From NCBI GenBank assembly GCA_007134115.1, contig SLLK01000078.1, positions 1 to 8,680 of the forward strand: DNA of 8,680 nt, read 5' to 3'. Below the pieces are notes generated by a model. It was not told the origin of the DNA. It did not search any database and saw only the letters and a program-made list of their open reading frames with translations. Every line of letters starts with the position of its first letter. Positions within the stretch are counted from its first letter, which is position 1. The DNA comes from Gammaproteobacteria bacterium (lineage in GTDB: Bacteria; Pseudomonadota; Gammaproteobacteria; UBA5335; SLRW01). Shown in pieces: positions 1 through 6,087 of the stretch. Both the position numbers and the translations under genes were made by a program.

Positions 1-3
1 CTG

Positions 4-31
4 AAAACCGAACACTGAGCACTGAACACTT
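4..31. repeat. Short heptanucleotide tandem repeat at the window edge
   Basis: Three consecutive 7-bp units read AACACTG (11-17), AGCACTG (18-24) and AACACTT (25-31). A degenerate fourth unit, AAAACCG, is at 4-10. The array starts only 3 bp beyond the stop codon of the kinase gene and may continue past the window edge. No transcription terminator is visible in the 34 bp available. The unit is too short and too degenerate for a CRISPR repeat. Whether it is a genome-wide intergenic repeat or a local slippage product cannot be judged from this fragment. Confidence 0.5.
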
Positions 32-34
32 TGT

Positions 35-967
35 TTAAATATCCCTGCCGAAAGCCTCGCGAAAGCGGGCGTCAAAGTCTTCGCGGCTGAACCGGTGGTT
101 CTGCGTGCCCTTCTCCGCGACTTTCAGGGCGCCCATCAGCGAGGCAATACGACCGGTGGTCTCCCAGTCACAACCCTGCAAAAGACCGTACACCAGCCCG
201 GCACGATAGGCATCGCCGCATCCGGTGGGGTCCGCCACCGCTGTCGGCGCGGCTGCAGGAATCTCAATGCGCCGCCCGTCGATGAAGATTTCCGAGCCCA
301 GCTTGCCGCGCGTGACCACCAGCGCCTGCAGATGACGCCCGATCTCTTCTTCCGACCAGCCGGTGCGATCCTGCAGCAGGCTGCTTTCGTAATCATTCAC
401 GGCAACCCAGCTTGCCAGGTCAATGAAGTAGCGCAAATCATCGCCATCAAACATCGGCAGACCCTGACCGGGATCGAAGACAAAGGGAATGCCGGCGGCG
501 GCAAACTGCTTTGCATGCTCGAGCATCCCGTCGCGGCCATCCGGGGACACCATGCCCAGGGTGATCCCCGCGTCTGCAGGAATCTCGTTGAGATGGGCGC
601 TGTTCATGGCGCCGGGATGGAAGGCGGTAATCTGGTTGTCTTCCAGATCCGTGGTGATATAGGCCTGCGCGGTATAGGTGCCGGGCACCTCGCGCAGGTA
701 GCGCTGATCGATGCCCTGCTCTTCCAGCCATCGCCGATAGGGAGCGAAATCCTCGCCCACCGTACCCATGGCATAGCCGTCACCACCCAGCAGATTGAGA
801 TTGTAGGCGATATTACCGGCGCAGCCGCCGAACTCGCGGCGCATCTCGGGCACCAGAAAGGCCACGTTCAGCATATGCACCTTGTCGGGCAGGATGTGGT
901 CCCGGAATTTTTCCGGGAACACCATAATGGTGTCATAGGCAAACGAACCGCAGATCAGTGCTGACAT
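35..967 (-). CDS. PfkB/ribokinase-family carbohydrate or nucleoside kinase (adenosine kinase-like)
   Basis: This encodes a 310-residue cytoplasmic kinase expected to phosphorylate a sugar or nucleoside hydroxyl with ATP. The N-terminal substrate region has Asp12 in a GSFAYD segment and the glycine-rich FGGCAGN motif at 46-52. The NDYE motif at 191-194 matches the family's metal/phosphate-binding N-x-x-E. The PfkB signature DPTGCGD is at 246-252; the GCGD forms the anion hole and Asp252 is the catalytic base. Length is normal for the family. The ATG at 967 was chosen because the protein then opens with the first beta strand (MSALICGS) and an AAGGGA sequence lies just upstream; an 18-residue in-frame extension reaches back to gcvPB but adds nothing recognisable. 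It begins 54 bp after gcvPB and probably belongs to that transcript. The substrate is not determined: the sequence resembles proteins often annotated as adenosine kinase, but ribokinase-like or other sugar kinases remain possible. Confidence 0.9.
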   Translation of the reverse strand: MSALICGSFAYDTIMVFPEKFRDHILPDKVHMLNVAFLVPEMRREFGGCAGNIAYNLNLLGGDGYAMGTVGEDFAPYRRWLEEQGIDQRYLREVPGTYTAQAYITTDLEDNQITAFHPGAMNSAHLNEIPADAGITLGMVSPDGRDGMLEHAKQFAAAGIPFVFDPGQGLPMFDGDDLRYFIDLASWVAVNDYESSLLQDRTGWSEEEIGRHLQALVVTRGKLGSEIFIDGRRIEIPAAAPTAVADPTGCGDAYRAGLVYGLLQGCDWETTGRIASLMGALKVAEKGTQNHRFSREDFDARFREAFGRDI

Positions 968-1021
968 TGATATTCCCTTAGTCCTTCGGATATTCGCGGA
1001 TAGTGAGCCGCCGCGGCGCAA

Positions 1022-2503
1022 TCAGCCGTGCGCGGCCTGATCTTCATTCGCTGCCGCGGGACGCCACACCAGGTCGGGGTTGCGGGCAGCGCCCACCTCG
1101 TCGAGTCGCCGCACCGGCAAGCGGTCAGGGGCGTTCTTGAGGATGGCCGGGTCTTTTTCGGCTTCCGCCAGAATTGCGGCCATGGCCGCCACAAAACCAT
1201 CCAGATCCTCGCGCGACTCCGTTTCGGTGGGCTCGATCAGCATGCACTCCGGCACCAGCAGCGGGAAGTACACCGTCGGCGCGTGATAGCCGTAGTCCAG
1301 CAGGCGCTTGGCGAAATCCAGTGTGGTCGCCCCCTGGTCGCGGGCCTGGCGCTTGAGGGTAAGCACGAACTCGTGGCTGGCGCGTCGCTCCGGATAGGCG
1401 GCATCAAAACCGACCCGCTGCAACTCGGTGAGCAGATAGTTGGCATTGAGCGTGGCGTACTCGGCCACGCGCCGCATGCCCTCGCGCCCCAGCATACGGG
1501 CGTAGACGTAGGCCCGCAGCAGCACGCCGGCGTTGCCCATGAAGGCCGACAGCCGGCCGATGCTTTGCGGGCGGTCGGCTTCGGTGGCCCAGCGGTACTC
1601 GCCCGACTGCGCCTGCGTCACCAGCGGCACCGGCAAAAAGGGCTCCAGCCGGGCCGACACACCCACCGCACCGGCGCCCGGTCCACCGCCCCCATGCGGC
1701 GTGGAGAAGGTCTTGTGCAGGTTGACGTGAATCACGTCAAAACCCATATCGCCGGGCCGCACCTTGCCCAGAATGGCGTTAAGATTGGCGCCATCATAAT
1801 AAAGCAGGCCGCCAGCTTCGTGCACGATGCGCGCTACTTCGGCGATTTTACGGTCAAATACGCCCAGGGTAGACGGATTTGTCAGCATGATCCCGGCCGT
1901 ACGCGGGCCCACCATCTCGCGCAAGGCGGCCACGTCCACATCGCCGTCGGCGGCGGTGGGCAGTTCGCGCACCTTGCAGCCGCACATGGTGGCGGTCGCC
2001 GGATTGGTGCCGTGCGCTGCATCGGGCACCAGGATCTCGTCACGTTCCGTGTCGCCGCGAGACTGATGGTAGGCGAGCATCATCGCCACCCCGGCAAACT
2101 CTCCCTGGGCACCCGCCATGGGCGACAGCGATACCGCCCGCATGCCGGTCACTTCACGCAGCATTTCCTGCAGTTCGTACATACAGGCCATGAAACCCTG
2201 GCCGCGGCCCTCCGGCGCCAGCGGGTGGCGCTGCAGAAAACCGGGCAGCATGGCCAGCGAATTACAGGCGCGCGGGTTGTACTTCATGGTGCACGAGCCC
2301 AGCGGGTAGAACTGGGTATCAATTGAGAAATTCTTCTGCGACAGGCGGGTGTAGTGGCGCACCGCCTGCATCTCCGACACCTCCGGCAGCACGGGCCGCG
2401 AGCGGCGCAGGTGCCGCTCGGGAATGTCGCCTGTGTCCGCGAACTCCGCCGGCGCCTGCGCCTGCGCGCGGCGTCCGGGTTGCGAATGCTCAAAAATCAG
2501 CAT
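1022..2503 (-). CDS. gcvPB: Glycine dehydrogenase (decarboxylating) subunit 2, GcvPB
   Basis: This 493-residue protein is the C-terminal half of the split P protein. With GcvPA it decarboxylates glycine and transfers the aminomethyl group to the lipoyl arm of GcvH. The PLP-binding lysine is Lys264 in the NLHKTFSTPHGGGGPG motif (261-276), followed by the family's glycine-rich loop. Other family blocks are FYPLGSCTMKYNPR (65-78), SLSPMAGAQGEF (125-136) and DAAHGTNPA (161-169). The length is as expected for subunit 2. The ATG at 2503 gives the typical start MLIFEHSQPGRR and is preceded by AGGTG at good spacing. An in-frame extension to 2665 reads through the tpx gene and is rejected. The start is 25 bp after the tpx stop. 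Splitting of the P protein is common in many bacteria but not in enterics, where one polypeptide of about 950 residues is used. Confidence 0.97.
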   Translation of the reverse strand: MLIFEHSQPGRRAQAQAPAEFADTGDIPERHLRRSRPVLPEVSEMQAVRHYTRLSQKNFSIDTQFYPLGSCTMKYNPRACNSLAMLPGFLQRHPLAPEGRGQGFMACMYELQEMLREVTGMRAVSLSPMAGAQGEFAGVAMMLAYHQSRGDTERDEILVPDAAHGTNPATATMCGCKVRELPTAADGDVDVAALREMVGPRTAGIMLTNPSTLGVFDRKIAEVARIVHEAGGLLYYDGANLNAILGKVRPGDMGFDVIHVNLHKTFSTPHGGGGPGAGAVGVSARLEPFLPVPLVTQAQSGEYRWATEADRPQSIGRLSAFMGNAGVLLRAYVYARMLGREGMRRVAEYATLNANYLLTELQRVGFDAAYPERRASHEFVLTLKRQARDQGATTLDFAKRLLDYGYHAPTVYFPLLVPECMLIEPTETESREDLDGFVAAMAAILAEAEKDPAILKNAPDRLPVRRLDEVGAARNPDLVWRPAAANEDQAAHG

Positions 2504-2528
2504 GCTGTGCACCTGTGCAAAATACCGC

Positions 2529-3029
2529 TCAACCCTTGAGCGCGGCCAGCGCCGGCTCGTAGTCCGGTTCCTGGGCGATCTCCGGCACCAGTTGTGAGTA
2601 AACCACCTGGTCGTTCTCATCGAGCACCACCACGGCGCGGGCATTGAGGCCGCCCATCGGGCCATCGGTGATCTTGACGCCGTAGGCGTTACCGAAGTCG
2701 CCGCGCAGGGTGGACAGCGGCACCACGTTGTCCAGACCTTCCGCCGTACACGCCCGGGCCTGCGCCATGGGCAAGTCGGCCGAGACCATCAGCAGCACAG
2801 CGTTGTCGACCTGGCTGGCCGCTTCGTTGAACTTGCGTACCGAAGCGGCGCACACCTTGGTGTCCACACTGGGGAAGATATTGATCAGCTTGCGCTTGCC
2901 GCTGAAATCGGCCAGTGAAACATCTTCCATCTTGCCGTTGACCGCGGTGAAATCCGGCGCCGCCTGGCCCTTGGCGGGCAGATCGCCCGCGGTGTTTACA
3001 GGGTTGCCACCCAGCGTAATTTTGGCCAT
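2529..3029 (-). CDS. tpx: Thiol peroxidase (Tpx-type 2-Cys peroxiredoxin)
   Basis: The 166-residue protein is an atypical 2-Cys peroxiredoxin that reduces hydrogen peroxide and organic hydroperoxides, normally with thioredoxin as electron donor. The peroxidatic cysteine is Cys60 in the NIFPSVDTKVCAASVRKFN block (50-68), the Tpx hallmark. The resolving cysteine is Cys94 in ARACTAEGL, giving the same 34-residue spacing as Cys61/Cys95 of E. coli Tpx. The C-terminal strand ARAVVVLDEND is also typical. Length is normal and no signal peptide is seen, although some Tpx proteins are reported as periplasmic. The ATG at 3029 is preferred over the adjacent upstream TTG at 3032; GGGAG lies 8 to 9 bp before the ATG. 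The gene lies 50 bp after gcvPA and 25 bp before gcvPB, so it separates the two subunits of one enzyme. Bcp and AhpC are less likely because their active-site contexts differ. Confidence 0.95.
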   Translation of the reverse strand: MAKITLGGNPVNTAGDLPAKGQAAPDFTAVNGKMEDVSLADFSGKRKLINIFPSVDTKVCAASVRKFNEAASQVDNAVLLMVSADLPMAQARACTAEGLDNVVPLSTLRGDFGNAYGVKITDGPMGGLNARAVVVLDENDQVVYSQLVPEIAQEPDYEPALAALKG

Positions 3030-3079
3030 CAAACGTGCTCCCGTATTTGAGTGTCAGCAGGCGACGCCGGACATGATTG

Positions 3080-4447
3080 TCAGGCGGCACGCTGCATGAT
3101 CGATTGCAAGGATTGCGCGTAATACTCGATTTCTTCCCGGCTGTTCACTTCCGTGGCGCACACCAGCAAGGTGTGTGGCAGGCCGGGGTATTCGCTGTCC
3201 ACGGCAAAGCCGCCGACAATGCCCTGCTCGGCGAGCGCAGCCAGCACCGGCGCCACCGGCCGCTCCAGGCGCAGCAGCGCTTCGTGGAAAAAGGGTCCGT
3301 CGAGGGCGCGCTCCACGCCGTCGATGGCGGTCAGCGCACTGACCAGTTCGCGGGTGCGCTGGTGACTGGTGTTGGCCACGGCGGCCAGGCCATCGGCGCC
3401 CAGCAACGCCATGTGGATGGTCGACGCAGTGACCATCAAGCCCTGGTTGGTGCAGATGTTGGACGTCGCACGCGAGCGCCGGATGTGCTGCTCGCGGGCC
3501 TGCAGCGTAAGGGTGAAGCCTTCGCGGCCGTCCTCGTCGCGGGTGCGCCCGACCAGCCGCCCCGGCAGCTGGCGCATGTGCTCGCGGCGACAGCAGATAA
3601 AGCCGTAGTACGGCCCGCCAGAGGACAGCGGAATGCCCAGCGGCTGGCCGTCGCCGCAGGCAATATCGGCGCCCTTCTCGCCCCATTCGCCGGGCGGACG
3701 CAGCGTGGCCATGACCAGCGGGTTGACGACGCCGATGGCCAACGCGCCCAGCTCGTGCGCGCCGTTGACCAGCGCGTCCACGTCTTCCAGGGCGCCGAAG
3801 AAACTGGGCTGGGGCACCACCACGGCGGTAATGTCCTCGCCGGCATAAGCGGCCAATAGCTGCGGATCGGTCAGGCCGGTGGCCGGATCCAGCGGCAGCT
3901 CCTCGAACACCAGCCCCTGGTTGCCGACAATGGCCCGCGCCACGCGGCGGTAATAGGGATGCAGCGAGGCCGGCATCAGAATACGCCCGGAGCGCGAGCG
4001 GCGATTGGCGCGCACGGCCATCAGCACCGCCTCGCCCAGCGCCGAGGCGCCGTCGTACATGGAGGCGTTGGAAACATCCAGGCCGGTGAGGCCGGCCATC
4101 ATGGTCTGGTATTCGTAGATCACCTGCAGGCTGCCCTGGCTGGCTTCGGCCTGGTAGGGCGTGTAGGCGCTGTAGAACTCGCCGCGGGTGGCCAGTTGCC
4201 AGACCGCGGCGGGGATGTGATGGGCGTACGCGCCGGCACCCACAAAGCAGATGTCCTGCGGGTCGGTGGCCGCGCGGCGATGCATCAGGCGGGTGATCTC
4301 CGCCTCGTTGAGGCCGGTCGGAATACCCTCAAGCTCACCGATCTTCAGGTCCTGCGGAATCTCATCGAACAACGCATCAATATCCGCCACCCCGATGCGC
4401 TCGAGCATGTCGCGAACGTCGTCTTCGGTGTGCGGTATAAACGGCAT
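3080..4447 (-). CDS. gcvPA: Glycine dehydrogenase (decarboxylating) subunit 1, GcvPA
   Basis: This 455-residue protein is the N-terminal half of the split P protein. It is an aminotransferase fold-type I domain that pairs with the lysine-bearing GcvPB to make the active decarboxylase. It lacks a PLP-lysine of its own, as is normal for subunit 1. It opens with the family's usual MPFIPHTEDDVRDMLERIG. Further conserved blocks are FVGAGAYAHHIPAAV (68-82), RGEFYSAYTPYQAEASQG (88-105) and NASMYDGASALGEA (127-140). The length matches the family. The ATG at 4447 is 1 bp past the gcvH stop, and its Shine-Dalgarno (GAGGAAG) lies inside the last gcvH codons, so the two are probably translationally coupled. 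The C terminus ends shortly after the motif YAQSLQSIM, with no sign of truncation. Confidence 0.97.
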   Translation of the reverse strand: MPFIPHTEDDVRDMLERIGVADIDALFDEIPQDLKIGELEGIPTGLNEAEITRLMHRRAATDPQDICFVGAGAYAHHIPAAVWQLATRGEFYSAYTPYQAEASQGSLQVIYEYQTMMAGLTGLDVSNASMYDGASALGEAVLMAVRANRRSRSGRILMPASLHPYYRRVARAIVGNQGLVFEELPLDPATGLTDPQLLAAYAGEDITAVVVPQPSFFGALEDVDALVNGAHELGALAIGVVNPLVMATLRPPGEWGEKGADIACGDGQPLGIPLSSGGPYYGFICCRREHMRQLPGRLVGRTRDEDGREGFTLTLQAREQHIRRSRATSNICTNQGLMVTASTIHMALLGADGLAAVANTSHQRTRELVSALTAIDGVERALDGPFFHEALLRLERPVAPVLAALAEQGIVGGFAVDSEYPGLPHTLLVCATEVNSREEIEYYAQSLQSIMQRAA

Positions 4448-4448
4448 C

Positions 4449-4841
4449 TCAGCTTTCTTCCTCGATCATCGCCTGATAGGCAGCGGCGTCCATCAGCCCC
4501 TCGAGGCTGGCCGCATCGGCGGGCTCCAGCCGGAACAGCCAGCCTTCTTCGTAGGGCGACTCGTTGACGAATTCAGGATGGTCGGTCAGTTGACCGTTGA
4601 CGTCGCCGATCGTGCCATCGAGCGGCGCATAAACATCCGAGGCCGCCTTGACGGACTCGACCACTGCGCAGGCATCGCCGGCGCTGACCTCATCGCCGCT
4701 CTCCGGCAACTCCACGAACACGAGGTCGCCCAGGGACGCCTGCGCGTGATCGGTGATGCCCACAGTCAACGTGCCGTCCTCTTCCCTGCGCACCCATTCA
4801 TGATCACGCGTGTATTGCAGTTCGCTCGGAATCTCGCTCAT
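4449..4841 (-). CDS. gcvH: Glycine cleavage system H protein (lipoyl carrier)
   Basis: This 130-residue protein carries the lipoyl group that shuttles the aminomethyl intermediate from the P protein to GcvT and then passes electrons to dihydrolipoamide dehydrogenase. The lipoylation site is Lys65 in the motif VVESVKAASDVYAPL, the same residue number as in E. coli GcvH. The N-terminal block LQYTRDHEWV (8-17) and GITDHAQASLGDLVFVELP (28-46) are classic. The ATG at 4841 is chosen because the protein then aligns with known H proteins and GGAGA lies about 7 bp upstream; a 30-residue in-frame extension overlapping the end of gcvT is rejected. It starts 20 bp after gcvT. Lipoate attachment enzymes (LipA/LipB or LplA) are not in the window. 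Confidence 0.97.
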   Translation of the reverse strand: MSEIPSELQYTRDHEWVRREEDGTLTVGITDHAQASLGDLVFVELPESGDEVSAGDACAVVESVKAASDVYAPLDGTIGDVNGQLTDHPEFVNESPYEEGWLFRLEPADAASLEGLMDAAAYQAMIEEES

Positions 4842-4861
4842 GCTGCTTCTCCGCTTGTCCT

Positions 4862-5950
4862 TCAGTCCACATCCACCAGAATCCGGCCATGGCGCACAAA
4901 CGGCGGGCGCACCAGTCGGGCCGCCTTCCACTGCCCCCGGATTTCCACTTCACAATGCGCCTGCGCCGCCGCCGGCACCCGCGCCAGGGCAATGGCGCGA
5001 CCCAGCGTAGGCGCAAAACTGCCGCTGGTGATCTCGCCCTCACCGGCATCGGTGCGCACACGCAGATGATTGCGCAGCACGCCGCGCTCGCCCAGCACCA
5101 GGCCGCAAAGACGCCGGGTCACGCCCTCGGCTTTTTGCCGCGTCAGCGCTTCGCGACCGATGAAATCGCGTGACTCGGGCGCCCACGCCACGGTCCATCC
5201 CAGCGCCGATTCCAGCGGCGAGGTGTCCTGCGTCATATCCGTACCATACAGATTCAGGCCGGCCTCCAGGCGCAGCGTATCGCGCGCGCCGAGGCCGCAG
5301 GGGCGTACGCCCGCGGCGAGCAGATCACGCCACCAGTCCCGCGCCTGCGCGGCCGGCATTATCACTTCGTAGCCGTCCTCGCCGGTGTAACCGGTTCGCC
5401 CCACGAACAGCTCACCGTCGGCCACCGCGTTGAACGGTTTGAGCGCCGCGGCGGCCTCGCGCAACGGACCATCCAGCAGGGCCTGCACGTGCGCCGCGGC
5501 TTGCGGCCCCTGCACCGCGAGCATGGCCAGATCATCACGCTCGTTGAACGCGGCGTCGAACCGGCCGGTATGGGCGGCAATCCACGCCAGATCCTGCTCG
5601 CGGGTGGCGGCGTTGACCACCATGCGATAGTCGCTTTCCCGGCGATAGACAATCAGGTCGTCCACCACGCCGCCTTCGGCATTGAGCATACAGGTGTACA
5701 GCGCCTGGCCCGGCGCCGTGAGGCGCGCCACATCGCCGCACAGCAGATACTGCAACGCCTCCCGGGCGGCGGCGCCGGTCACATCCACCACCGTCATGTG
5801 CGACACATCGAACACACCGGCCGCCTTGCGCACCGCGTGATGCTCGTCGATCTGGGAACCGTAATGCACCGGCATATCCCAGCCACCGAAGTCGACCAGG
5901 CGCGCACCGGCCTCCACATGCGCGTCGTACAGGGGTGTCTTGTATCCCAA
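4862..5950 (-). CDS. gcvT: Aminomethyltransferase (glycine cleavage T protein), TTG start
   Basis: This 362-residue enzyme releases ammonia from the aminomethyl-lipoyl intermediate on GcvH and transfers the carbon to tetrahydrofolate, giving 5,10-methylene-THF. Conserved blocks are LVDFGGWDMPVHYGSQIDEHHAVR (18-41), FDVSHM (47-52) and GGVVDDLIVY (93-102), which holds the aspartate implicated in catalysis. The C-terminal barrel domain is complete. The start is placed at TTG 5950: GGAG sits 6 bp upstream, and the resulting N terminus (GYKTPLYDAH) aligns without gaps to the first residues of E. coli GcvT, a 364-residue protein as I recall it. No ATG occurs upstream in a suitable place, and the next ATG downstream would remove the conserved N terminus. 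An in-frame extension to a GTG at 6034 is rejected because it starts upstream of the putative -10 element. This is the first gene of the gcv operon. Confidence 0.95.
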   Translation of the reverse strand: MGYKTPLYDAHVEAGARLVDFGGWDMPVHYGSQIDEHHAVRKAAGVFDVSHMTVVDVTGAAAREALQYLLCGDVARLTAPGQALYTCMLNAEGGVVDDLIVYRRESDYRMVVNAATREQDLAWIAAHTGRFDAAFNERDDLAMLAVQGPQAAAHVQALLDGPLREAAAALKPFNAVADGELFVGRTGYTGEDGYEVIMPAAQARDWWRDLLAAGVRPCGLGARDTLRLEAGLNLYGTDMTQDTSPLESALGWTVAWAPESRDFIGREALTRQKAEGVTRRLCGLVLGERGVLRNHLRVRTDAGEGEITSGSFAPTLGRAIALARVPAAAQAHCEVEIRGQWKAARLVRPPFVRHGRILVDVD

Positions 5951-5956
5951 GATGTG

Positions 5957-5960
5957 CTCC
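5957..5960 (-). promoter_or_regulatory. Ribosome binding site that fixes the gcvT TTG start
   Basis: GGAG, within ACGGAG on the minus strand, stands 6 bp before the TTG at 5950. This is ideal Shine-Dalgarno spacing. No comparable sequence precedes the GTG at 6034. The site is the main nucleotide evidence for an unusual start codon in this conserved gene. Confidence 0.7.
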
Positions 5961-6014
5961 GTGCAGGCGGATGACAGGTGGCCGGCAGCAGCGAGGACAG
6001 CGCCAGCGAGTGCC

Positions 6015-6044
6015 ACTATACCCAAGGTGAACACACAAGACCAA
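6015..6044 (-). promoter_or_regulatory. Candidate sigma70-type promoter of the gcv operon
   Basis: On the minus strand a -10-like TATAGT occupies 6020-6015, matching 5 of 6 consensus bases. An 18-bp spacer separates it from a weak -35-like TTGGTC at 6044-6039, which matches only TTG. Transcription would start near 6008, giving a leader of roughly 57 bp before the TTG. This AT-richer patch is the only one in the 126-bp gap between the permease gene and gcvT. The -35 match is poor, so an activator may be needed. No glycine-riboswitch-like fold is recognisable in the short leader. Confidence 0.45.
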
Positions 6045-6063
6045 GCAGGTCGGGCGGGACTGC

Positions 6064-6087
6064 ATCAGGCGCCGGATCAGGCGCCGG
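6064..6087. repeat. Perfect 12-bp tandem duplication across the permease stop codon
   Basis: The 12-mer ATCAGGCGCCGG is present twice back to back, at 6064-6075 and 6076-6087. Read on the coding (minus) strand, this duplicates the last two codons (Gly-Ala) and the TGA, so the first TGA (6079-6077) ends the protein and a second in-frame TGA follows 12 bp later. Because GGCGCC is its own complement, the duplication can also form a 6-bp GC stem with a 6-nt loop in the RNA. No T-run follows, so it is not a standard intrinsic terminator. Confidence 0.8.

Noticed and set aside
95..964. Open frame of 289 codons on the plus strand
   Set aside because: It is antisense to the PfkB kinase gene, has no recognisable domain and no Shine-Dalgarno, and its composition is typical of a GC-rich shadow frame.
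1028..2326. Long open frame of 432 codons on the plus strand
   Set aside because: It is antisense to gcvPB, whose reading frame has clear family motifs throughout. The plus-strand product is low-complexity (His, Gly, Arg, Gln-rich) and resembles no family; it is a by-product of high GC third positions.
2504..2665. N-terminal extension of GcvPB to a start at 2665
   Set aside because: The extra 54 residues are Trp/Arg-rich read-through of the tpx gene in another frame, while ATG 2503 has a Shine-Dalgarno and gives the standard N terminus.
3030..3079. Separate promoter for tpx in the gcvPA-tpx gap
   Set aside because: The 50-bp gap has only a CTGACA-like -35 with no -10 at a suitable distance before the gene. 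I cannot support an independent promoter.
5951..6060. Glycine riboswitch in front of gcvT
   Set aside because: If the promoter at 6044-6015 is right, the leader is only about 57 nt, too short for even one full glycine aptamer, and I could not recognise the conserved aptamer core. A covariance-model search would settle it.
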